From: Alcanivorax sp. DP30 | GTDB lineage: Bacteria; Pseudomonadota; Gammaproteobacteria; Pseudomonadales; Alcanivoracaceae | DNA length: 33,492 nucleotides | Assembly: GCF_009882945.1 (NCBI RefSeq) | Contig: NZ_WTUY01000004.1 | Coordinates: 923,676 to 957,167 of the forward strand | Direction of reading: 5' to 3' | Shown: piece by piece, positions 17,770 through 26,200 of the stretch | Numbering within the stretch: the first letter of the stretch is position 1 | Layout of the letters: every line of letters begins with the position of its first letter | Notes under the pieces: model-generated | What the model saw: only the letters and a program-made list of their open reading frames with translations | The model's database searches: none | Told to the model about the DNA's origin: nothing | Program-made: the position numbers and the translations under genes

Positions 17770-18582
17770 GTGCGTCGTTTATGTCAGCTTCTGGGCGTGT
17801 CGAGGAGTGGCTATTATGCCTGGCGTTCGCGGTCTGAGAGTGAGCGAAGTCAGTATGATGGAAAGTTGAAAGAGGCCATGGTTGAGCTGCATCAGGGATT
17901 TCGGCGAGCCTATGGCGCTAGGCGACTTCACCAGCAACTCCGCAAAAATGGCTTCACCTGCAGTGTCCGTCGGGTATCGCGGTTGATGAAAGAAGCCGGG
18001 ATCCATGCTTCCAGCAAAGGATTGTACGTCTGGAATCCGGGAAGACATGAGTTTTACAGTTCAGCAGGGAATGTGTTGGCGGCGGAGGAATCTGCTGACT
18101 GTGAGGGCAAGCACTGGGCCGGAGACTTTACCTATATCCGAACGGGATCGGGTTGGCTTTATCACGCGGTAGTCGTGGATCTGTATAGCCGCAGGGTTGT
18201 GGGCTGGTCATTCAGCCGTAAGCGAAACAGTGAGCTGACCAAGAGTGCGCTACGAATGGCGCTGTCACGTGAGCAGCCTCGCTTGGGTTGTGTGTTTCAC
18301 TCGGATCAGGGCATTGAATATGCCGCTCATGAATATAGAGATCTAGTGGCTGCTGCGGGAATGCGCAGGAGTATGAGCCGAAAGGCAACGCCCTTGGATA
18401 ATGCGATGGTGGAGTCGTTCTTCCATACGTTAAAGACGGAATTGGTTCATTTGCGTAAGTTTGAAAATGATATTGAAGCGGTCGCCGGGATTGTTGAGTT
18501 TATCGAATTCTATAATCGCGAGCGGCTTCACTCTGGGATTGGGTACCAAAGTCCGGCAAGCTATGTGCGGGCGTGTGCCTGA
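17770..18582 (+). CDS. IS3-family transposase OrfB (DDE catalytic part)
   Basis: 270 residues from a GTG at 17770, but the open frame runs upstream through ...VRLYELVEKNRQGRD, so the functional product is probably the -1 frameshift fusion with OrfA. The rve-type catalytic core has D119 (HWAGDFTYI), D179 (FHSDQGIEY) and E215 (DNAMVESFFHTLKTE), the D-D(35)E spacing of IS3 transposases. The C-terminal YNRERLHSGIGYQSPASY is a family signature. No disabling change seen. Confidence 0.94.
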   Translation: MRRLCQLLGVSRSGYYAWRSRSESERSQYDGKLKEAMVELHQGFRRAYGARRLHQQLRKNGFTCSVRRVSRLMKEAGIHASSKGLYVWNPGRHEFYSSAGNVLAAEESADCEGKHWAGDFTYIRTGSGWLYHAVVVDLYSRRVVGWSFSRKRNSELTKSALRMALSREQPRLGCVFHSDQGIEYAAHEYRDLVAAAGMRRSMSRKATPLDNAMVESFFHTLKTELVHLRKFENDIEAVAGIVEFIEFYNRERLHSGIGYQSPASYVRACA

Positions 18583-18641
18583 AAGTGTCCACGAAAGTGG
18601 TAGCAGATCACGCCGCTTAGCAAGGCGTTAGGGCTTAAAAC

Positions 18642-19142
18642 ATGAGCTTCGATCACAAAGCCTTCGAGTTTGATTGGCAGGCTTTTTCGGCTGAGATGCT
18701 ACCTTGGCTGAAGGACGCGCTTGCTGCCAACGATGGCAAAAGATTGGCTGCATTCGTCGATGCGAACATCGTCGCTTGCCGAAGCCCATATGACGGAGAA
18801 CAGCTATCGGCAAGTTGGCAGGAAATGCTCGAAACAGGTGGCGCTCAAGAGATTGCGGATTTCGCCCTCACCAAATATTACAATCCAACACTCGATCATG
18901 GCTTAGGCGGTGCATGGGCAGAGCTGGAAGATGCGCTTCCGGTAAGTATGAAAATAGCATTGCTTGGGCAAGCAATCCCGCATTTCGACCCTGGTCGTCA
19001 GGGTTCTTATTTCAGCACACCTACGGATGCTACAAAGAGCGGCGCGTTGCTCAATCGCATGGAGATACCGGCCCTTAGGCAGTATGGCAATTTTCTCGAA
19101 CGCGCAGCTGGTGATGGCCGTGGTGTATATGTCACCTTCTAG
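18642..19142 (+). CDS. Unknown 166-residue protein, integron cassette 2
   Basis: I do not recognise a family. The protein is soluble-looking, with no signal peptide or membrane segment. The N-terminal half is acidic and aromatic (FEFDWQAFSAEMLPWLKDAL), has AFVDANIVACRSPYDGEQL, then SWQEML and DFALTKYYNPTLDHGLGGAW. The C-terminal half has AIPHFDPGRQGSYFSTPTDA and ends GRGVYVTF. The stop TAG directly abuts the R'' box of attC2. The cassette border (GTTAGGGC at 18627) is 15 nt before the ATG. The upstream IS may now separate it from, or replace, the usual cassette promoter. Confidence 0.8.
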   Translation: MSFDHKAFEFDWQAFSAEMLPWLKDALAANDGKRLAAFVDANIVACRSPYDGEQLSASWQEMLETGGAQEIADFALTKYYNPTLDHGLGGAWAELEDALPVSMKIALLGQAIPHFDPGRQGSYFSTPTDATKSGALLNRMEIPALRQYGNFLERAAGDGRGVYVTF

Positions 19143-19229
19143 CCCTAACAATGCCATTCAGTTTGTTCCGGGCCTCTGGTCCTCCACCTGACGCCCTTGT
19201 CAGGGCGCCGCTTATGGCTGGCGTTATGT
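19142..19229 (+). other. attC site of cassette 2
   Basis: R'' is in GCCCTAAC (19142-19149), the exact complement of the cassette's own left border GTTAGGGC (18627-18634). The 3' core is GTTATGT (19223-19229), preceded by CTTATGGCTGGC. The interior holds a foldback (GACGCCCTTGTCAGGGCG). The total of ~88 bp is a normal attC size. Confidence 0.82.
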
Positions 19230-19246
19230 GGTGTGGTAGTTAGAAA

Positions 19247-19447
19247 ATGAAGATGTTGCTGCGAGTGCTTAGCGGAATATTGGGCGTCTTAGGAATTGGT
19301 GTTTTTGGCCTTATGCTTTATGTCGTTGGAGTTGGCCTTCCTCATTTTTCAGGTCTTTTTATAAGTGCAGTATTTCTGGCGTACGGTATTGGTGGCGAGA
19401 AAGTAATCGGGGCTGTGTTTCCAGGGTTGCTGAGGAGTAAGTGGTAG
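19247..19447 (+). CDS. Small 66-residue membrane protein, integron cassette 3
   Basis: Hydrophobic protein with two predicted membrane helices, about residues 4-27 (VLSGILGVLGIGVFGLMLYV) and 32-52 (HFSGLFISAVFLAYGIGG), and a basic C-terminus (LLRSKW). No family recognised. It fits cassette 3 (19224-19530) with a short leader. The first codons (ATGAAGATGTTG) leave two possible ATGs, and neither has a strong ribosome binding site. Confidence 0.7.
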   Translation: MKMLLRVLSGILGVLGIGVFGLMLYVVGVGLPHFSGLFISAVFLAYGIGGEKVIGAVFPGLLRSKW

Positions 19448-19454
19448 CCGGTCA

Positions 19455-19537
19455 CACATAATAAGCCAAGGCAGTGGGACATATTTTGTTTCGCTGCGCT
19501 CAAAACACAAAATATGCCCCTGCTTGGGCGTCATGTG
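19455..19537 (+). other. Degenerate attC site of cassette 3
   Basis: CACATAAT (19455-19462) should complement the cassette border GTTATGTG (19223-19230) but reads AAT where AAC is invariant. The 3' core reads GTCATGT (19530-19536) where GTT is invariant. The stem remains strong: CCAAGGCAGTGGGACATATT pairs with AATATGCCCCTGCTTGG around TCGCTGCGCTC. Both core triplets are altered, so the site is probably poorly recombinogenic. Confidence 0.75.
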
Positions 19538-19566
19538 TGTCATGCACGTAAGGTAAGAAGGTATCC

Positions 19567-19968
19567 ATGACTAATTATCTAGGCTCCTGTCTTTGCGGTA
19601 CGGTGAAATTCGAGGTGAAAGGGAGTTTTGATAGCTTCTACTTGTGTCATTGCCGGTATTGCCAAAAAGACACCGGCTCCGCTCATGCGGCAAATCTTTT
19701 CTCACAGTCAGCGAGCCTGATCTGGCATTCCGGAGCCGATGGGGTGACCTCTTTTTCGCTTCCTGGCACTCGTCACAGCAAGAGCTTCTGTAAGGCATGT
19801 GGTTCAGCCGTGCCCAACACGATGATTCCTGGTCTGCTTGTCGTTCCTGCGGGCTGTCTGGACACCACAATTGCCATGAAACCCAATGCCCATATCTTCT
19901 TATCGAGCAAGGCTGCCTGGGATGAGTCGCTGGCCGAGGTGCCGGAATTCGAGGGGCTGCCACAGTGA
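19567..19968 (+). CDS. GFA-family zinc protein (glutathione-dependent formaldehyde-activating-like)
   Basis: 133 residues, CENP-V/GFA fold. The zinc-binding cysteines are C8 and C10 (GSCLCG), C27, C29 and C32 (LCHCRYCQK), and C75 and C78 (FCKACGS), in the family order. Members are named for formaldehyde/glutathione adduct formation, but most are of unproven function. It follows the decayed attC of cassette 3 by 30 bp, and I see no attC after it. It may be a former cassette that lost its attC or the chromosomal gene bordering the integron. Confidence 0.88.
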   Translation: MTNYLGSCLCGTVKFEVKGSFDSFYLCHCRYCQKDTGSAHAANLFSQSASLIWHSGADGVTSFSLPGTRHSKSFCKACGSAVPNTMIPGLLVVPAGCLDTTIAMKPNAHIFLSSKAAWDESLAEVPEFEGLPQ

Positions 19969-20153
19969 GCGTCTGGCAGATGCCCGGAGTGTGATCCAGC
20001 GCCCTATGCTGAACGGCGCTCCGGCACACGGCCCATCAAGGCATGAGCATAACGAGACTCTTCCTGTGATCCCGCCTCTTCCCTTCCCTTTCTCTCTGCC
20101 TTGCTCCGTTGCTGCCATTGATTGATGTGAGCCAATTCACTATTTTTTGAGTA

Positions 20154-20173
20154 CGGCACGCGGGGGTGTGCCG
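20154..20173. promoter_or_regulatory. Hairpin/operator-like inverted repeat upstream of the CHAT gene
   Basis: CGGCAC-8 nt-GTGCCG lies immediately before the promoter-like motif at 20180. There is no T tract. It could be an operator or a weak terminator of upstream transcription. Confidence 0.4.
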
Positions 20174-20179
20174 GATGGA

Positions 20180-20213
20180 GGCTGTCGAATTTTACGGGTT
20201 TGACCGTCTTAGC
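20180..20213 (+). promoter_or_regulatory. Putative ECF-sigma promoter of the CHAT protein gene
   Basis: GGCTGTCGAA (20180-20189), 12 nt, GACCGTCTTAGC (20202-20213). The same two blocks with the same 12-nt spacing occur at 27448-27481 before the caspase gene. Taken as -35 TGTCGAA and -10 CGTCT, the spacer is 15-16 nt, the ECF geometry; CGTC is a common ECF -10 core. It lies 36 nt before the ATG. The assignment to the sigma factor at 31124-31945 is inference. Confidence 0.72.
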
Positions 20214-20249
20214 CGATAAGTTCTCTGAAACCCTACCGGGGCGTATTAC

Positions 20250-23200
20250 ATGCATTCCTCTTATTTGCGACGTGCTTTCTGCGGGCAGGCCCGTGTCATG
20301 CTGCTGGGCGTGGTGGCGGGCTCCCTGTCGCTGGCTACTGTGGCCCAGGCGGCGGATCCGCTGAAATCGGTGCTGGCTACTGGCGATCATGATGCGCTGG
20401 AGCAGCTGCTTGAAGCGGAGCCGGGGCGGGCAGCAAGCTTGCTGGAGTCCGGTCGCACGCCATTGTCGCTGGCCATTGGCCGGGGAGATCTTGAGGCGGT
20501 GATGATGCTGGTGGAGGCGGGTGCGGATGTGTCCGCTTTGAACGCTGACGGTTCCACGCCGTTGCAGCAGAGCATTCTGTCCGGGCAGGGGGCGATTACC
20601 GGTTACCTGTTAAAAGAGGGAGGTGCGCGTCCGGTGCCCAGTGGTGGCGGGCAGACCGCGTTGCACTGGAGTGTTCAGGCGGGTGATGCCGAGCTGACAG
20701 AACGCTTCCTGAAGATGGGGTTTAGGCCTCTGGATCAGGATGCAAAAGGGCAGACGCCGCTGGAAGTGGCCATCAGCTGGGGGCGCTTTGCGCTGCTGGA
20801 TGAGTTGCTGGATCAGGTTGAGGCGCCCGCTTCTGCGCCTGTCGATACGCTGACTTTTGATGACGACCGTATCCGTTATTGGAGCGCGCTGTACTGGGCG
20901 GGCCGTGAGGCTGAGCTGATGGCAAGCCTGGAGGCGGATCTGTTGTCGGCATCGCCGCAGCCTTTTGCGCCCTATATCTGGAGTGGGGTGTGGCGCCGTC
21001 AGGATCGTCTGGACGCGGCTTATCAGGCGGCGGCGCCTGACTTGCGGGCTGCGCTGGGTAAGGTGCCGGCCATGCTGATTGCCCTGGACACGGATCCGGC
21101 GGCGGCGTTGGAAGCCTTTCCGGCGGATGCGGGTTACCAACCTGGTGATATCTATGCCTTGGTGGATCTGAGCATCTTTGCCCGGGATAACCGCGATTAC
21201 CCTGCCTTTTTCAGCTATATGGAAACGGCCATCCGGCTGGCGCCGGACCACTGGCAGTTGGCGTGGATGATCGAGAGCATGGCGGCGCTGGACTACCCCG
21301 GCATGCGCCAGCGGTTGGCGGCCTTTGCCGAAGAGCCTGCCGTCAAGGATTCACTGACCGGCGATTATATTCGCGCCGTAGTGCCCCATTACGGCTGGAA
21401 AAGCAGTGATCGACTGGTATTCATTGACCGTTTTCTGGCGAAACACCCCCAGGACAGCCGGGCGCTGGTGGCCCGTTCCCTGGCGCTGCAGAACAACGGG
21501 TATTACCCCCAGGCACTGGACGCGCAGATGGCGGCCATTGCCCGTTTCCCTTTCTATGCCGGTCGCTCGGATTCCATGGCCATGCTGATGGAGACCGGGC
21601 AGCAGGCACGGGCACAGCGCGTGGCCACGGGGCTGGCGGACTGGTATGGACGGGACAACCGTGACGCCCGTGGTGCCCGTTATTATGTGGCGGCGCTGCT
21701 GGATGATGGCAACTACGGCGCGGCCCGGCAGGCTCTGGACAAGGCGCTGGAGCAGTTCCCCGAAGATGGCCGGCTGTGGATGGAGAAGGCCCGGCTGGAG
21801 TTGCAGGATGATCACCCTGACCAGGCCCTGGCAGCGGCAAGCAAGGGATTTCCGCTGATCGATATCCCAACGGATAGTCATCTCGATACCCTGCTGAAGG
21901 CCTACCGCAAGAGCGGTGACCGGCGCGGGGCGGTTGCTGCCTTTGAGCAGCATCGAGGGGAAATTGATGGTGTCACCGCGACCCTGTTTGAGACTGTATT
22001 GGGCGATCTGGACACTTTGGCTGACCGTCAGGGTTACCAGCAATTGCTGACTGAGGCCCGTGCCGCGTACCCCCGTGATCTGACCTTGCTGATGCGAGCG
22101 GCGCGGCAGGATTGGGAGCAGGGCAACAAGAGCCGTGCCATTGCCTTGCTGGAAGAGGCGGTGCCCGCGAATGGCGGCTCACAGACCCTGCTTGATCAAC
22201 TGCATGACTATCAGGTGGCGGTACGGGGAGAGGCCGCTGGCCGGCAACTGGCCCGGCAGGCGGTCACCGATCGCCCCTGGGAAAAGGCCTCCTGGCAACT
22301 GGCGCAACGCAGTGGCCTGAAAACGGCGCCGGCCATGTGGGAAGAGGCGGTATCCGCTGCGCCCACGGAGACGTTCGCCTGCGAAGCTCTGGTGTCCCAT
22401 TACGTGGATACCCGGGAGTGGGACAAGGCCCATGGCTGGGCGCGGGATTGCCTGCAGCGCCTGAGTGCGCAGAGTGACGGCGGCCGCCTCAGTGCGCGCC
22501 AGTCCATGCTGCTGTACGACGCCTGGGTGTACGAGAATCAGACCCGCAAGCAGCGGGTGCCACGCGATGAGATTGCGGCGGCGCAAACCCGTTTTGCCGA
22601 GTTTCTGGAAGGCCGCGGGCACTACATGGATTACCTGCGTTACAGCGAGGCGCTGTGTCTGGCCAAACAGGACAAGGTGTGTGCGGCCCAGGCGCTGGCC
22701 GGGCGCAGCCAATACCAGCGTGATGATACCGCGCATTTTCATTATCTGGTGGCCCGCTATTCCAGCGAGCTGGGTGCCAACAAGACCTTCGGTTATGGCG
22801 CCCGCATGCTGGAACGAAACCCCTATGACATTCGCATAGTGAATTCCTTCCTGCACAAGCATCTGCTGTGGGGGGGCAGTCCCATTGTGGCGCTCAAGGC
22901 GATCAATGATGCCAATGCCCGCGGGCTGGATGTGGAGCGCTCCTGGGAGCGCAAGGCGCTGGGGCAGCTGGGAGATTCCCTGTCGGAATTCGAACAGTAC
23001 ACGGTGGCGGGCAAGCGTCCGGGTGTGTCATTGCGCTACGTGAACTGGTTTGAGGCGGCCCGTCGCAGTGCCCTGGAGGCGGACGGTACCCGGGTGTTCT
23101 ACAAGCTGGACGGCGAGATGCCCGGGGTGGAAATTCTGCTGCCCAGCGGTGAGCAGGTCATGCGTCAGGACCATCCGGTGTTTGGCAGGCCGGTGTATTT

Positions 23201-26200
23201 TTCCCGCGGGGCGACCTTCCTCAAGCTGGGCTATACGCCGTCCGGACAGCTGGCCTCCATTGAAGATTCCAGCGGCGCAGCCATTGCCCTGCAGTACGAC
23301 GACAATGACGAGATCAGTGAGCTGACCAGCCCGGAAGGCACCCTGCAGTTCGCCTATAACGACTTCGGCAAGCCGGAGCGCATTGTGGAAGTGGGCATCG
23401 GCGAGCTGGATGTGACCTACGATGAAAACGGCGAGATCCTCTCGGTGGATTCCGAGGCCGGTCACGAGATGGCCTTGCGCATTACCCGTTCGTTCCAGTC
23501 GTTGCTGGGGATGGTGAATCAGGTCAAACAGATTCATGACGTGAAGCGTCTGCCCAGTCTGGATGTGGATGATCCGGCCCTGGATGCACTGCGTGCAGAG
23601 TATGAAGAGACCGAGTACCAGAGTGGTGACGAACAGAAGGCCGCGCTGAAACTGGCGGAGCACCTGCTCGAGCATGTGGGTGACAGTGCCGACTATGTGG
23701 GCGAAGCAGAAAGCCTGCTGTATGGCGTGATCATGACCGCGCAGCAACACCAGGACAGCAAGCGCTTTGTGAAACGCGGTGCCCAGGCCGTGGGGATGCT
23801 GCACCAGCTTTACCGGCAGGTGCGGCCCCATGGTTTGCCAGAAATGTCGTTTAACGACTGGTCTGGCGCCTATAGCTGGTTGCGCAGTGCCGAGCTGGAA
23901 AAATCCAGCTCCACCCTGCGCAAGACGCTGGCTGCCATTAACGAGGCACCGCTGAAACTGCTCCGTGATGCACACCGTTTGCAGCGTTCTGATTTCAGCA
24001 ATACCGCCTACTGGAAACGCTATGGGGACAAGGAACTGTTCGGTGAGGTGCTGGCCGGGGCAGAAAAGAATCAGGTGCTGCTGCGCGAAAACGGTGATGT
24101 GGTGGTGGCCACCAGCCAGGGGCTGTCGGTGCTGCATGAGGGCTACTGGCACTGGTACGGTTTTGACCCGCGCAGCCAGCAGCTGTCCGAAACGGTTTCG
24201 CCCCAGTCTCTGGATGAGCGTTCGCAGATTCTCTCGCTCACGGAAACCGAAGACGGTGTGCTGTGGCTGGGGACGGCTCGTGGATTGCTGGCGGTGGCGG
24301 GCGATTACCAGGGGGCGATCAAACGCTGGAGCGTGGCGCAGGGGCTGCCTTCGCCGCGCATCAATGCGCTGGGGCAGCGGGGTGATCAGGTATGGGCCGG
24401 TACGGCACGGGGGCTGGTGCGCCTGCAGTATGGCGACAGTCAGGTCATGATGGTTTCCGTGGCGGGCGACAAGCCGATCGATCAGGTGTATCGCCTGCCG
24501 GGGCGTGATGAGGCGCTGTTGTACCGGTCAGACAATCAGGTGTGGCTGTTGGCCTCGGGCAAGACTACCAGCCTGGGCCGTGGCAACGACCTGGCCTTCG
24601 AGATGACACGCATGCGTGTGTATCGGCTGGATAACGACCAGGTGTTTGCCCATGGGCTGACTGACGAAGAGGGTGCCTGGGCCCTGCTGGATGAGGAGCC
24701 GCAGTGGGTGGGTGGGCCCAATGACCTGCTGATGAGCAAGCGCGTTCATGAGTTGTCCGTGTGGGATCTGGGTGATGGCCAGGAAGCGTTGGTGGTGAAT
24801 ACCGACCAGGCCATCAATGTGCTGCAGGGCAATTATTTCGAAGCCCTGCCGTTGCCCTTCGCTGACCAGCGGGGCGGTCTGCAGGTGGGCGCGCGGGAAT
24901 CCTGGAGTGATGACCGCGGCGTGGTGCTGATCAGTGAAGAAGGGGTGTATACGCGCCTGGAAACCGGTGCCGCGCAGCTACACGCCGGGCGCGTGCACGA
25001 CCTGCTGGTGAGTGACGCCCTGGATGCGGTGTTCATGGCCATGGGGGATCACATCCTCATGCTGGGTAACGGATCAGCGGTGGAAGAGGTGCAGTACTTT
25101 TCCTCTGCCCGGGCACGCCATCTGGTGGAGGATGCCGCCGGCAACCTGATTACCCATGACGGCAGCACGGTGTTGCGTTTTAAGCCTGGCACGGATCAGG
25201 CCCAGGAATTGTTCAGTGCCCGCCCGACGGTTGATGAAGAAGGTTGGGGTGGCGGCATTGCCGATATGCTGGTGGATAGCCGTGGGACCCTGTGGGTGGT
25301 GTCGGGCTCGTCCCTGTTCCGCTATGAAAAGGAGCAGCTCACCGAATTCAATTACCTGATCGACAGCAAGGCCTTCCCGTCGCGTAGCCCGTTGCTGGCC
25401 GGAGTGCATGAAACCCTGGACGGGGTAATCGAGGTGGTGGCCTCCGATGAAAGCCATCTTTCCCATCAGGGGGTGGAGCTGAGCGGGGGGCTGCTGCGCT
25501 GGAGCGGCAAGGGTTTCGAGAATGTGGGCACGCCGGCCAACTGGTTTGTGACCGGCTATACCGCGCTGGATGAACGCACGGCGCTGGTGGGTACCAACCG
25601 CGGCTTTGCCCGTGAACTGGCCGGGGAGAACAGCTGGGAAACCCGGCAGTCGTTCCCGGAGCTTAACGATCCCAGTTACCTGGCGGTGCAGGAAAAGAAC
25701 CGCATGTTCTGGCTGGGGGGAGAAGGCCGCCGCTTCAAGAACGAAAATTCCTGGTTGTTTCCCACTGCTGGCGGGGTGGTGCTGTATCACGGTGGCACCT
25801 GGTTATACCCGGATCGGCTGAACCAGTTGTTGCCGGAGGATCAGGGACTGGGGCAATACGGTGGGCGCACCGTGCATGCGGTGGCCGTGGCCGCCAATGG
25901 CCGCGTTTACGTGGGTACGGATCTTGGTTTGCTGGTGTATGAATCCCGCGGCGTGGCGTCGCTGCTCAATGACAACCAGCTCGGCCAGCTGGCGTTCCGC
26001 GATGGCGACACCAGCCAGCAGCAGGCGCTCAGCGATATTTTCCTGCCGGCGCTTTCCCGGGAGGGCAAAGACACCGAGCAGGGCGAGTTGCTGCAGCGCT
26101 ATCAGGCCATGCAGGCGCAGATTCGTGAGCTGGAAGAAAAAGTGAACCGTGGCGCGGTGCCGATGATGGCAAGCAAGGGGGCAGACAATCGTCCCTCCGA

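Larger units (their letters stand above)
17311..18605 (+). mobile_element. Complete IS3-family insertion sequence (1295 bp)
   Basis: The left end TGTAACCACTTTTGTGGACA (17311-17330) and the complement of the right end, TGCTACCACTTTCGTGGACA (18586-18605), are imperfect terminal inverted repeats with the IS3 family TG...CA termini. The element is flanked by a 4-bp direct repeat GATC (17307-17310 and 18606-18609). It carries orfA and orfB in the -1 relation, with an A AAA AAG slippery heptamer at 17692-17698. It appears intact and recent, because the target duplication is perfect. Confidence 0.95.
17272..18633 (+). other. attC site of cassette 1, split by an IS3 element
   Basis: The 5' half is 17272-17310 (R'' box in GCTCATAAC, then AAGGGCCTGC) and the 3' half 18610-18633 (GCTTAGCAAGGC, then core GTTAGGG). 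Removing the IS and one GATC copy restores a ~62-65 bp attC. R'' pairs with the cassette-1 left border GTTATGAGC, and GCCTGC pairs with GCAAGGC with one bulged base, as expected for the extrahelical-base geometry of attC. Confidence 0.8.

Noticed and set aside
19969-20110. A further attC after the GFA gene
   Set aside because: No sequence complementary to the GTCATGTG border and no R''/R' pair with a stem was found; only a short AGCGCC/GGCGCT foldback is present.
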